This document shows positions 1 through 11,181 of a stretch of 64,000 nt of DNA, piece by piece. A program made the position numbers and the translations under genes. How positions within the stretch are numbered: position 1 is the stretch's first letter; each line of letters opens with the position of its first letter. The stretch comes from Amyelois transitella (Eukaryota; Arthropoda; Insecta; Lepidoptera; Pyralidae), in assembly GCF_032362555.1 (NCBI RefSeq), contig NC_083506.1, forward strand, positions 2,341,501-2,405,500, given 5' to 3'. The notes beneath the pieces are model-generated. The model was not told where the DNA came from. It saw only the letters and a program-made list of their open reading frames with translations, and did no database searches.

Positions 1-43
1 GAAAATATCACTTAATGACGTCAATACAACCTATGATGTACAA

Positions 44-100
44 CCGCCTTCAAAGCAGAAGAAGCGGCGGAACGAACTAAACTGCACCATTTTTTACATT
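44..100 (+). repeat. 'CCGCTTC..GCAGAAGAAGCGG' repeat fragment
   Basis: The stretch CTTCAAAGCAGAAGAAGCGG followed by AACTGCA recurs at 9667 and 52978 (GCAGAAGAAGCGGTA..CAAACTGCA). It is a short interspersed family of unknown class, here in the ACOX intron before the first exon seen. Confidence 0.5.
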
Positions 101-246
101 TGTGGGCATATATGATTGATTTTTTTTTAAATCGCAATCATGCAGATACCATTAAAAAATCTACATACCTGTGGGTTGAAGAATTGGTTCTGCAAACCTC
201 CTTATCGAAGTCGGTTAAAACTAACAAAGGATCGTTCCTGTTTCAG

Positions 247-435
247 AGCTCTAGTCAAGGCATGGAAGCAATCCTCCAAAGGAGAAGTAGTGGCGCCTAC
301 CATGAAATATTTGGTTGAAAAGAAACCATTACAAAAATGGAACAATGATATTGACGGCATTATAGAAGGATTCCGAAGGGTTGCTGCACGGTTAGTAGAA
401 GATACACAATATAATTTGAGATTTGTTAAATTTAA
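247..435 (+). CDS. ACOX1: ACOX exon (first in window)
   Basis: The acceptor is CTGTTTCAG before 247 and the donor is AA|GTATAT after 435. The exon starts on the third base of a codon completing an Arg, matching the family's 'QTAR' position. It encodes ALVKAWKQSSKGEVV through AARLVEDTQYNLRF and ends two bases into a codon. The gttagt at 391 looks like a donor, but LVED beyond it is conserved in the family, so the longer exon is preferred. Confidence 0.85.
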
Positions 436-3400
436 GTATATTTCACATATAAACATCTTCATACCTTTCGGAGTTGAAAGATCCAACAGTCTTGAAACAA
501 CTCTTAGACCATGTTCAGCTCAGAGCATTGAAATTGAGATTCAGTGACCGGTTACTACCCCTAAATCCTAAAAGAAGAATGTTTTATTTATTTAAAACCT
601 TTGCCTTTAAACTGGATTATTTTATTTATTTACTAATTTATGTACACAGAAAACATCAAAATGTGCTTGTTCTCATAATCGGCATTAATGAATTTTCCAA
701 TTTTAAAGTAGGTACTGGGAATAACACGTCACTTGTTCTTATATCATAGTGTCTCAATCACATGAAATGTGTTGACTTTAAACAAGAAAAAGTTGTTATT
801 CTATTTATTAATAATTTCTAAACAAGGCAGTAAAGTTTAACATTGAGCCGTAAATTAAAATACGCAGGAAATTAGCGGCGGCCGTCGGCAGCGTTGAGAA
901 GCATGTTGGAGCTGGGTTTTCCCAAGAAGAGGCATGGAATAAGGCTTCCGTCCAGTTGATTGCAGTTTCTGAGGTTGTTATAAATGTTTTGTTTAGCAAA
1001 ATAATAAACCATGATTCAAGAACCTGCAAAGATTGTGGAGGTCAGACGGTAGCCGCTTCGTGTAAAAACCTGACTAACCCGATCTAAAATCATGGTCACA
1101 GGTGGTCCCATAGAGGTGAGGATGTAACCGGGACTAGAACCTGAATGATTATAAAGGTTATACAAGTACTCTACACAAGGCGTCTACAAAATTTCATTTT
1201 TCAAATTACATTTCGTTCAGGTTTTTGCGCAAAAGAACTACAAACACACACAATTCTGCACATCCAAAAAAATTCGCATTTTTAATATTAGTAGGATATG
1301 ATGTAAAAAACATATTTGGTGTTGAAGAAAAAAATATATATTAATTTAAAAACTTTCAGGCTCATGGTCGGGTGATAATAATGTCTGCCTTCAAAGCAGA
1401 GGTAGAGAGAACAGCCTCGTCTTTATCAGCTCCTGTCAGAAGGGTTCTAGAGCAACTGGTGGAGCTGTACGTCCTATACTGGACTTTGGAGAAGCTGGGA
1501 GATTTACTATTGGTAAGGAATTTTCAAAGAGATATACATTAGGGTGGGTCGATTTCGGGCGTTTTTTTTAAATCTTGTTCGATTTTCAGTGGGGGGGTCT
1601 CAAAAGTTGCGTAAAAATATAAGCTATTAGACAATGTTTTTATTTTTCTGATTTTATATACTTTTCAGCCCTCTACTGAAGTTAAAAAATTTCATGTATA
1701 AAAAAAAGTTGTACCTATTAAAATACGGTTATTTACTTAAAAGAAATTGACTTTAAAGGAGAAACCATTTATTAAGATCTTCAATTGTCTAAAAATGAAA
1801 CATATTGCAATATTAAAGAAAAAACAAAACTAATGTCAATACTTATTTTATCTATTTTTTACACTTGTAATCAGACTTACAGTCAAATGAAGGTATTATT
1901 GATCTGGATTGCAATTTTGATCGAATTATTCCATCTCGAGCTTTTTCATCAGCAACAGTAATAGAAGCCTCTGTTACAAATGTTCAATGAGTAGAGTTTT
2001 GGCTTTCCTACCATCAAAATAGATACCTTCAACAAGGTTCTTAGAGCTGTTCTCTTGTGGCTTTGGCGTTCCTTATTATCAGCTCTACGTAGTTTATTTT
2101 TGTCTACTACTCAGTTATTTTCTTCCGTTGATACTAGTCCTAAATCTTGTAAAACTGCTGACATAAGATCTGCTCCAGGTCTATCAGAAACTCCATATCG
2201 ATCACAAGTTTCTGCAAATTTTGGTAGTTTTAAAGTATTGTAAGATTTTTCGCTTTTTGATGATGTTTTATCATTACATTCGTGATCTGAAATACTTAGG
2301 TCCACTGGTGAATTCATTAAGGGTTCTGCAACTTTGTTTCTTCTTTCAAAAGAACAATGACTTGGTCCTGGTTGTGGTTCATTATAGTTTAAATTTCTTT
2401 TTTTGCATTTTCGGTGTCTCTCAATCCTTTGAATTATTTTTTTTTGTTTCACTGTGATCTATTCTTGAAATCATCATTTTTCTTTCAGTTCTTTGATCTA
2501 ATAAAAATGTTCGTATAATTACAGACACTTTATCGTTTTTAATGCAGGAGCACGATGTTATTATTTGACATTTACATAATGCTATATCAAAAAGTCGAGA
2601 CAAAGCAGTATCTTTAAAACTTGCCAGTTTTCGAGTATAATTTTCAGATCTCTTGCTTTGTGGATATCGGATAAGCTTCAAATATTCAACATTATACTTT
2701 TTCATGAGCTCTTTAATACGTTTTGGCCTCACAATTGGAATAGAAGGTGAAACACGAATTTTCTCGATGTCGCGGAGTACAATAGCGAAGATTTCACTTA
2801 CTGCTGGCTGTTTTCCTGAGTTTTTTAGCAGTAACTCATGCCTCACATGAAAAATATATTCTTTATTACGTCTGCTATTGTGGGTAACATATTTATATTA
2901 ATTTCTACAGGTGCTCCAAATATAGAACAGTCCATAGCACTTCGTGTAATGAGATGTTTTCGCTCGCTCATTTTATAAGTCACTAATTGTAAGTATTACG
3001 ACACGATCACAAAATAATAATACTAGGAAACTAACTTCGTGGAAATGTAATATATTCCAGCTAAAAATTCGTTATAAAGTATCGAAAATCACTAGAACAA
3101 AGATAACACAAAGGTCTATAGTCGTAAGTATTTTACTTACGCGTAGGTACCATCAAAGCCGTTAATATTGTTATGTATCTACCCACTTAGAAATTTGAGA
3201 ATTATGTAGAAAACTGATTTTGTATGATTCAATTATCTTTATAAGACCAAACTAAAACAAGAATAAGTAAAAAAAAGCATTTTAAAGTTATTAAAAGCGT
3301 TTGAAATATAGGCGGTAAATACCAATTTTTTCGATTATTTGGGCTTCGGTAGAGGGCTATAAGGTATATCGAATATTTTTTTAATATTTTTTTTGTAATA

Positions 3401-6400
3401 GTATGATAATAACGCAACTTTTAACACCCACCCATGATTTTTATCAAAAAATTTTGAAAATCGACCCACCCTAATATACATGCATTAAGAAACTTTTTAG
3501 GTATTTGTTAGCAACTTGCCATCTTTGAATCTCACTTCCATTATTAAACTTTGCAGTAGAAAGTGACCTTTGACTTTTGACTACTGGCTCTGTCTGTTCC
3601 GTAACTAAAGAAGTCGTGATATGTGCTTGTAGGCAATGTTTAGCCAGAGGGGTAGAAAAGAGGTAAACTTAGGTAATATTTAAACCTTCGTGAAAGAAAC
3701 TCCACCAATTGATTTTGACTGACCCGTTAACACGCATTGTCCTTTGTCCATACCGTTAATCGAGCAATAAATTCTATCTCTTATAATGCTAATTCTTACT
3801 AACAATAGAATTTGGCACTTTTTTGCAAACAGATGTGAATATGCTGAGAGCTTTTACGTGTTATCTGTAAACTCATTGTCTGTATGTGTGACACAAGAAC
3901 ACTGATCTCAAAAACTTTTTTACTGACGCGATGGAAATCCATTTTTATGCCATGCAGCTTTTCGGCCTTGTGGCTACGAGTCCCTATTCACTCGTTAGGT
4001 AAACTATAAATGAGCTTTAGAAATCGTTGTAAAATTAATTAAAGATTTTTTAACAATATTTACAAACTTTATAAATTCCAAATTAATGCGATTTGGTCTT
4101 AACACGCCGAACCGTACCGTTAGACGAACTAAGGTCAAATTTCGTTTGGAGATGGATTATCTTTTAATTCCTGATAAGGATTGAAATTTTGTTTTTACTC
4201 TGAGTCACGGTCAGCTTGGTTGTATAAAAAAAGTGCTATACATTGCCTTGGTCGATCTCAAGATCAAGGTCACAGATTATACGCTGTGTACTGATTTGGC
4301 GAACCGGAACGACTATCAATTGTTATGCTTAGGGTGGGTTGCACCAAAGCCTACTAATAGTTTAGTTATGTTTTACACTTAATTTCAGCCTCCGTTGTAC
4401 GAAACGCGCAACGCCGGTTTCATCGCTATCGCTGTTCCGTTTCACGTCATTAAAAGTTAAACAGCAATAATTTTTCGCACGATAAAAACGGCGTCGCGCG
4501 TGCCATGCTACGGGGACAGGAACAGAAAAAGGTATACTATACATACATTATATTCACGTCTATATACCTTGCGGGATATACAAAGCCAAAAGTCTCAAAA
4601 AGACTGCAAGGCCACGTTCAGCTGTATGGCTTCATGACGGAATTGAGAAAAAAGGAATTCTTGGATGGTTTGGTTATGTGGAGAGAATGAATGAAAGCAA
4701 GTTTACTAAGTTAATATACAAGTGGAGGGTGAATGGAAACGTTGGAGCAGAAGGCCCAGACAACGTACCTTGATCAAATTGGGGTAATTATGGCGAAAAG
4801 TCAGGTCAAGAGAACCGCATAAACGAGAAAGTGAAGAATGTGAATGAAGTGAAAGAATGCAGGGATTGTAGCAAGGGGAAAGATGTAGTCTCTGCCCACC
4901 TCTCCGGGAGAGAGGCGTGTTATTATTATTAAATGTATATCTACTTTACATAAACAGTAACAATATCAGCGATAATGGTACAAAAAATGTAAAAAGAGCA
5001 ACATAAATAGTTAATCAGAAATTTAACGGAGTACGAGTATTTACGACTTGGCCTTTGGTTATTGTCAATTTAAAGTGTAGTATTATGGTGCTACCAAACA
5101 TATTGATGTAAAAAGTTATGGTTCTATACGACCAAGTGATTGACCATCAAGTATCCGCAGATACCGTTATGCTTTGTTTTTAGTCGTTTTTGCGCGCAAA
5201 TGAGAGTAATAGCACATTTTTGTAGGTTGAGTGACTTCTACAAAAATAACATCGATTGTTATTATTCTTTATCGTATCGTATTTTTTATCGTATAGTAGG
5301 ACTCGTAATAATTCTGTCGTGTAATATGCGACCGCTTTTTGCTTACGGTTAACGTTTAAGTCGTAGTTTTGTCTCATAAATATATACATTTATACAATAT
5401 TTTATAATAAATACTTATTAATATCTTAGACCCAGAGGCCAATCAGAAAAGTTCATTTTTCTAATTAGAAACGAACTTTTTATGATTTCCCTGGCGTAGG
5501 CTGGATTCGAACCTGAGACCTGCTGTGTCACAGACAAGCGCACTTCCGCTGCGCCACCGAGGGCGTCAAATATCATGACATGTCATCATGTCATGACATC
5601 TTTCACCTTGTCTTCGCTTGTTTTCTTTCTTATGCATCTTATCTACGTTATAACCCGGAGGTAACCTTATGACCATAATCCACGTGCAGAAGTCAGGTTT
5701 TACAGGAGCGATTCCCATCCCTCATAACTATGTCATCAGGGAAACTTAACCCAACCTGGAACTTGTTGGCTTGATAATTTCCTCGCTCTAAATCAAAATT
5801 AACTTTTTTTTGTTCATTATTGTGTCACATTTTGAACATCGCTTAATAATTGTCACATCTTTTAATTTCACAACATTGGTTGACGTCAAATAAATTATCT
5901 ATCTAATAATATAACTATGCAAAAAATCAAAAAAATCGGTAAGTATTTTCATGATGATGAACATCTTTCGTTAGTTTATGCATATCCATTACATGCATTT
6001 GGAAATCGATAATCCGTATAAATTAACTATAATGCCTAAGTTTCACGCTATATCTTACTCCATTTAGATCTGCCATTAAAAGAGACTCTTTTCAATTTGC
6101 ATCAAGATCATCTCAAACATCGAATCAATTAGTGTAGAAGGAGCATCTGGTAAATAATAATTACATAATAATTTAGTAGTAGTGTAGAAGAAGCATCTGG
6201 TAAATAATAATTACATAATAATTACCTAAACGTAATTTTGGTTCCAAAAAATTGAAATAACACGTGGAATTTTTTTAGAGCATTAATGAAAACTCAACGT
6301 TTATTAATTTTTTATTCATTATTATATAACTTAAGACTCTAAGCCTTCTCATTGGACATATCTCTTTACATACAAAATAAACATTCTTATCTCGAAAAGA

Positions 6401-9400
6401 CTCAATATTGAAATCCCCGTAATACTGGCTGCCACTGCTCGCCCGTGTCGCCTAAATAAGGCGATGTCTATCTAGGCTTTATATATCTATGTTCATACGT
6501 TAGATTTACAATCCCGCCATCCGGATACTGAGATCATCGTTTCTGTTTAACATTTATTGACACTCATAAATGCTCGCAGCAAATGATATTAATTCTTTTA
6601 ACGGTTTAGTCCTGTTTGGGCTGATCCGGGTCCCATGAGGTTATGTATTCGGATATCAGTCAGCCGATCGCATAATTATATGATAGTCCAGTTGCTTTTG
6701 GATCCATCTGCGTGGGACAAAATATATAATTTTGTTTCATTCTGTATTTAAAAAAATTATATTTCACTGGCGATATGTTTTGAAGAGTGGGGTGCAATTA
6801 GAAAAAGTTTCTTAAAATGCAGTTTTGCATTCGACCAGTTATTTTTGTAACTCTCAATTTAAAGTTTTTTAAGCCATTTTAAGCTTATTTATCAAGTTAC
6901 AGAAACATACTACTACTACCTAATTTTAAATATTAAAAAAAGTTTTACGAGCTGTTCTCATTTCCAACGAGTGATTACAACTTTCTTTGAGTTCCAGAGT
7001 TTCTTTATACTTATCACTTAATTTCACAACAACATGATGCCGATTCAACATGAAATTGTCCTTAGTATCCGTAATAGAGTAATAAAAATCGTACAATCAA
7101 TTATGCTCTTCGCTATCTAACGCTATCTAAAATATCAAGTTGAATCATTAGACATGAACCGGGGCAATCTATTATAACGACGGAAGTAGGTATACCCATA
7201 TTTTTATATATAAACTATTTAATTTAGCATATTTATACAGTTGCTACGGATGATACCATCTTAAGAATAATCGTTTGCATTAATTAAGCACCAAAACTAT
7301 TCAATATGGACGAACACTTTCAAATTTATGGTCTCACTAGAGTAATTATTGCGAATAGATCGCGCATTTTGAGTAATGAATTTTAGCAGTAATAAGACAG
7401 TTTGTTGTTTTATTTATTTCTTTCACTTATATTTTAGACCTTATTAGTTTCTAATCTACAAAATTGTATGACGAAATTGAAAATTCACAATATTTTTGTT
7501 ATAGGTAACACTATGATTTCGAACTACTGAATGGGTTGATAGGGAAATAATTATCCATGATATCTATTTTCGGTTATTTTGGTGGAAGTCCATTTTGGGC
7601 CCCTACATTTTTATGGCTTAAATATATATCATCGATTCGCATGATATTATTCGGCATTAGGTATCGTCGTAAACTTACATATGTTAATCGTTATTATGTG
7701 AAATGATAAATAGGATAAAAGAAACAATAGGTACTTATGCCAAAAAATGGGAAACGATGATGAAGTTTGTGAACTTAAAACAGCAGTTTTGCAATAAGTT
7801 AGAAAAAGTTTATTTGCAGCATGCAACCAAAATTTCAAGTATTTTTTATGTTGATTTTTCATATTTTCTTATGGCGCACTCTACCACACAATATCAAAAA
7901 AGAAAACTGGTTCAAACATCATAATGGTTCTTTATTTGGTGATAATGTGGAGTTTTCGGTCCGAGACATCTTGACTATTAAGTAAGTTATGAAAATTTTT
8001 GCAAAACGGTTGAACACCCACTTGACTAATAATCTATAGATTATAAAGGGTTTCTTGAAATGGTAATGAATTTTAATAGAAAGAAACTATGTTTTAATAT
8101 CGATGTATAATACGCAAGGGTGACTGACTGATTTACGAACGTACATACCAAACTATCACATCAATCGGACCGAAATTTAATAAAACTATGAAGTTAATAA
8201 TAGAGCAAATAGTTACTATGAAGTAGAAAGATAAGAATTTCTCGAAATTTCCGCGGGAACAGAAAAAAGAGAGATTTTTCCTTTTAACCGAGCGAATCCG
8301 CGATTCTAGGTACTCGGGTTAACAATACCGCGATCAACTTTGCTTCACACATACATTTGGCCGGGAATCGAAACTGAAACATTGTGAGTACAAAATTAAA
8401 ATTGAAAACAGAAACAATAGTAAAGATATTTTTTTCTAAAATGTGATTATTATTAATCATTACGTCTTCTGTTGTAATGTTGGCTGTCTATTATGTGGAA
8501 TACGATTTATGAGGCAAATTAATAAAAAAGAGTTCATAACTGTGACTCTTCATAAAATTAATAGTTCTACATTAAGTCTAGAATCTATTAAAGAAAAGAA
8601 TTAAATATGCTAAATAAGATTAATTGATTGATGGTTTTTTTCAAACAACTAAAGAATTATAGAAAGCAGATTATTTTATTGAAAAATACTGCAATAAAAT
8701 ATGATATATATCTGATGTCAAAGCATCGTATTATTAAAATTAGAACTTGTGAATTAATGGTTTTATTGCTTTTTTGTTGATGAATTTATAATGACAGATA
8801 ATACATTAAAAAATACTTTTTATAATTATTCCACGTTCCACAAAAACATAAGAAGACTTACTTCAATATTATAGAGTCACCTTACTACAAACGAGTGATA
8901 ATCTTTGATTTTTAAAATCCTTCATCAAACTCAGGTCTACCCAGTCAAGAGACGGACTAGAGTATTAACCACTAAGCTGTCGATCCTAAAGGTTTACTAT
9001 TAATTACCAGGATAACTATCACGTTACCAAGTTTATCAAAAGTATGTTCAGCAAGGGGCAGGTAAACATCGTCTTTCTTTGGCGTTGCTTTTTGTATACG
9101 GTCAGGTTCATTTGCACCCGAATTTACATACCTTAAGTGTCTTTGTAGAAATCGATCAATCAATCAGTTGTTACCTAAAACAGTTAACCTATTAACCTTC
9201 TGACATTCGTGCAAAAAATGGATCAGATCATCAATGATAAAGTTCTTGGGTCAAGCAATAACCTTTTGATACAGTTACGCGGGGTCAATATTCTATAGTT
9301 AATGGATCTTTCATCTGTATGTCAATATACTTACTTATCCGATAGAACCAGTTTTATCAGGACGGGAAAAAGTGCGAATTTTTATTGACTAGGGCTTATT

Positions 9401-10938
9401 TATGAGGGTTTGCGACTGTCGGAGACATGTTTTTACGTTATTAAGATAAGGTAATGTGATAAGTTTTTAGTTCCCACAATAAGACTAGAGAAATTGTAGA
9501 TAAAGTAGAAATTCTTTTATTCATTTTCGGACGAGTCAAAGTATTGCCCATATCATATATCATCATTCAAATTCAAAAATTTTCTTCGTTATTATTCGAT
9601 ACATGTCACATCTTTTGGTTTCACTGCATTGGTTGACGTCAAATAAATTACTTAAAACTAAGTTTACTGCCGCTTCCAAAGCGTCAGTGCAGAAGAAGCG
9701 GTAACCAACTGCATTGCAGCATTTTCTTCACCAACGTCAACTTCACAACTATCCAAACTCAGAAATGTGGACGAGAGATTTATTGAAAGATGATGAACAT
9801 CAGAAAGAAACTAAAATACAGAATGAAAGCGCAAGAGTTATGCAAGCGAGAACTGGTTCCAAAGAGAAAATTAAAAGAGCCTTCCAAATTTAAAAAAAAA
9901 ACTTTCAGCCACATAAGAAAATACATGCTAAATTTAGGGGTTTAGGCTGTGCGTCAGTCAATCAGTGCCTTATTTAACGTTCTCGGAGTTTTAGCTAGAT
10001 AGCTTAAATCTTCTTCTTCCATCTGGTGTTAGTCCCTGTTCCATCTTCACCTCTCTGGAGAGGAGCTCGGATTCCGGCAAAGACCACGATCTTGGATTGC
10101 AAGTCAGGTTTTTACACGAAGCGAGTCCCATCTGACGCTATATTATTAGTTGGTTTATATACCCTAAACGTTTTTTTTTACAGTTTACAGGAATATCAGA
10201 GACAGACGTTCACGAGATCCAGCAGAGATACGAAGATCTTCTAGAGAAGATACGGCCCAATGCTGTCGGCCTGGTCGACGCTTACGATTTCAGAGACGAG
10301 GTTCGAATAACATACTCAATAACTTTTTCTAGTTATATCTTACTATTATATTATAACATCCAATTATTTCTAAATGAAGGATAATTGAGATTCTGTTAAA
10401 AATTCTTAAACAAAAAATCTTGATGTTTAAATTGTTGGAACTACTGTGCTACCGGTTCTTAGCTTATGGAATTATGACCATAAATAACAGATGTAAGACT
10501 TTAATATAATCATCACCCTTAAAATAACTATTCACTATTAGCATGATTAAAATCAAATTGAATAAATTATAAATATGAATTAATTATTATTAATCGCCGA
10601 GCATAATTTATACCTATGATTATATACGAAGTAATAATTATCCCAGTAGTATTACTGATATTAAAGTTATTTTATGCATTTAAAATCTAATAATTTTAAT
10701 ATCACTAATCTTAGTAGGATTACTGGATATCAAAATTATTTAATGCAACGTAAATAATGAAACAAAATTTCTCCGATGAATTAAATTTTTACAGATTCTC
10801 AATTCAGCCCTGGGTTCATACGACGGTCGTGTGTATGAGAGACTGATGGAAGAGGCTCTGAAGAGCCCGTTAAACGCGCAGCCCGTCAACGATAGCTTCC
10901 ACAAGTATCTCAAGCCCTTCATGCAGGGGAAGTTGTGA
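247..10938 (+). CDS. ACOX1: Peroxisomal acyl-CoA oxidase, C-terminal part (five exons)
   Basis: Acyl-CoA oxidase is the FAD enzyme of the first step of peroxisomal beta-oxidation: acyl-CoA to trans-2-enoyl-CoA, with H2O2 as by-product. Exons 247-435, 892-973, 1360-1512, 10184-10300 and 10795-10938 join in one frame and give 227 residues plus a stop. This corresponds to the C-terminal helical domain, roughly residues 430-660 of the mammalian enzyme. Family hallmarks seen are ALVKAWKQ, AARLVED, EAHGRV, LEKLGDLL, NAVGLVDAYDF, LGSYDGRVYERL and KSPLN. The catalytic Glu of this family sits just before the first exon seen here, outside the window. The protein ends QGKL, a weak variant of the SKL peroxisomal signal. 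ACOX3 or another paralogue is possible, but the C-terminal motifs fit ACOX1 better. The big intron holds a DNA transposon and SINE pieces. Confidence 0.9.
448..546 (-). repeat. Family A repeat, partial
   Basis: A diverged copy (AACAGTCTTGAAA, CATGTTCAGCT, TTGAGATTCAGTGAC) lies in the ACOX intron right after an exon. Family A in full orientation starts CCGTGTGGTTCCCGGCACC, is about 250 bp long, and ends CCCGCAAGGGATATAGACG plus (TATG)n. Confidence 0.6.
892..973 (+). CDS. ACOX1: ACOX small exon
   Basis: The reading GFSQEEAWNKASVQLIAVSE matches the family's '..EAWN.TS..L..ASEAH' stretch and joins in frame to AHGRV in the next exon. The donor is GAG|GTTGTT. The acceptor chosen (GGCAG before 892) has a poor pyrimidine tract, but it is the one that keeps phase with the previous exon. 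The exon is certain; its 5' edge is less so. Confidence 0.7.
1025..1145 (+). repeat. tRNA-SINE (family 2) 3' fragment
   Basis: 'GGAGGTCAGACGG', 'GCTTCGTGTAAAAACCTGAC' and the GGTGAGGATGTAACCGGGACTA end match the fuller copy at 47704-48050. The copy lacks the tRNA-like head. Confidence 0.6.
1360..1512 (+). CDS. ACOX1: ACOX exon
   Basis: The acceptor is ACTTTCAG and the donor is TTG|GTAAGG. The exon is exactly 51 codons in phase 0, from AHGRVIIMSAF to LEKLGDLLL, and corresponds to the family's 'EAHCHY ... NAGDFL' helices. Confidence 0.92.
1540..3473 (-). mobile_element. DNA transposon with 8-bp target duplication (hAT-like ends)
   Basis: The element starts TAGGGTGGGTCGATTT and ends with the exact inverse. 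It is flanked on both sides by ATATACAT (1532-1539 and 3474-3481). The inverted repeat continues imperfectly for about 75 bp, with AAAAGTTGCGT inside both ends. An 8-bp duplication plus a TAGGG start fits the hAT rule (YARNG), and P-type elements also make 8-bp duplications. Length is 1934 bp. It sits in the 8.7-kb ACOX intron, 27 bp past the exon donor. The strand given is that of the decayed gene inside. Confidence 0.85.
1850..2971 (-). pseudogene. Decayed transposon gene, uncharacterised family
   Basis: Several - strand frames follow one another and must once have been one gene. They are MSERKHLITRS from 2971, then KEYIFHVRHELLLK to DHSETKK (about 2860-2421), then a frame change at an A-run to RHRKCKKRNLNYNEPQPGPS ... 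RYGVSDRPGADLMSAVLQDL (to 2111), then EGIYFDGRKAKTL and TEASITVADEKARDG (to about 1860). The frames are broken by shifts and stops. 'GVSDR..A....AVLQD.G' and 'GIYFDGRK.KTL' resemble uncharacterised proteins seen widely in insect genomes. I recognise no transposase motif and give no function. Confidence 0.65.
4541..4650 (-). repeat. Family A repeat, partial
   Basis: It runs from ACATACATTATATTCACGTC through the CTTGCGGGATA box and GGCCACGTTCAGCTGTATGG to AATTGAG. It breaks into a LINE fragment in the same place, so the two form a composite. Confidence 0.7.
4651..4931 (+). mobile_element. Family B: LINE C-terminal and 3' end fragment
   Basis: An in-frame stretch reads GWFGYVERMNESKFTKLIY and stops after about 40 codons. 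This is the '(W)FGHVERM...' ending common to insect non-LTR retrotransposons. Downstream lie GTGAAAGAATGCAGGGATTG, GAAAGATGTAGTCTCTGCC and CCGGGAGAGAGGCGTG. The same 3' stretch recurs at 21968, 59440 and inverted at 16795, 17748, 42705 and 51686. Confidence 0.65.
5395..5567 (-). repeat. tRNA-derived SINE, family 1
   Basis: Read on the - strand the head has an A box (TGGCGCAGCGGAAGTGCG) and a B box (GGTTCGAATCC), as RNA polymerase III promoters do. An AT-rich body with TATTTATTATAAAATAT follows. Copies with the same head lie at 53041 and 63441. Confidence 0.75.
5650..5735 (-). repeat. tRNA-SINE family 2 fragment
   Basis: ACCCGGAGGTAACC, AGAAGTCAGGTTTTACA and GATTCCCATC are the inverse of the family 2 body. 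The copy is diverged. Confidence 0.4.
6131..6224. repeat. Tandem duplication, 50-bp unit
   Basis: Two near-identical copies start AGTGTAGAAG(G/A)AGCATCTGG at 6131 and 6181, with the same TAAATAATAATTACATAATA body. Confidence 0.85.
9600..9735 (+). repeat. 'CCGCTTC' family repeat
   Basis: GTCACATCTTTTGGTTTCAC, GGTTGACGTCAAATAAATTA and then GCCGCTTCCAAAG..GCAGAAGAAGCGGTA, CAACTGCATTGCAGCATT. The first part recurs at about 5845-5897, the second at 52978. Class unknown. Confidence 0.55.
10012..10145 (-). repeat. tRNA-SINE family 2 fragment
   Basis: Inverted 3' body: GTTAGTCCCTGTTCCATCTT, CACCTCTCTGGAGAGGAGCT and CAGGTTTTTACACGAAGCGA. It ends about 40 bp before an ACOX exon. Confidence 0.6.
10184..10300 (+). 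CDS. ACOX1: ACOX exon
   Basis: The acceptor is TTTTTTTTTACAG and the donor is GAG|GTTCGA. The exon is 39 codons in phase 0: FTGISETDVHEIQQ, then IRPNAVGLVDAYDFRDE, the conserved 'LVDAFDF' segment. The donor is weak (GTTCGA) but is the only one that joins correctly to LNSALGSYDG. Confidence 0.9.
10795..10938 (+). CDS. ACOX1: ACOX last exon
   Basis: The acceptor is TTTTTACAG. The exon is 47 codons plus TGA and carries LGSYDGRVYERLMEEAL, KSPLN and the ending QGKL. A poly(A) signal follows at 10977. Confidence 0.93.
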   Translation: MLNSALGSYDGRVYERLMEEALKSPLNAQPVNDSFHKYLKPFMQGKL

Positions 10939-10976
10939 TGGGGGATGCATACGTTAATACTCTATTCAGGAATCAG

Positions 10977-10982
10977 AATAAA
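10977..10982 (+). terminator. Poly(A) signal of ACOX
   Basis: AATAAA lies 39 bases after the ACOX stop, a normal short 3' UTR, and just before the facing poly(A) signal of the next gene. Confidence 0.6.
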
Positions 10983-11005
10983 AAATGTTATAATATTCGA
11001 TTATT

Positions 11006-11011
11006 TTTATT
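11006..11011 (-). terminator. Poly(A) signal of the repeat-protein gene
   Basis: AATAAA on the - strand lies 171 bases after the stop. The ACOX signal at 10977 faces it, so the two transcripts may overlap at their 3' ends. Confidence 0.45.
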
Positions 11012-11181
11012 TTATCACCAATAAGTACTTAGCACAATCTAATAAATGCATTTCAGTCGTCTTTAAAAATGAGATTCAGACTTGAATTTTGAGCACAAAT
11101 AAATAAATTAAAAGGCAAATACACAAAGACAAGTATCAAAGTCGTCTTGGTGTGGTTGCTATAGCGCAATACCAATGGTAC

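Larger units (their letters stand above)
3482..10183 (+). other. Remainder of the large ACOX intron
   Basis: AT-rich intronic DNA. It holds repeats listed separately (4541-4931, 5395-5567, 5650-5735, 6131-6224, 9600-9735, 10012-10145). I see no convincing exon elsewhere; frames of 60-73 codons here look random. Confidence 0.7.

Noticed and set aside
391..396. gttagt as donor of the first ACOX exon
   Set aside because: Would remove LVED, which is conserved after AAR in the family, and break the phase with the next exon.
5490..5567. Possible tRNA gene on the - strand
   Set aside because: A and B boxes are good, but the fold is incomplete, there is a SINE body, and the same head recurs at 53230 and 63480; tRNA-derived SINE.
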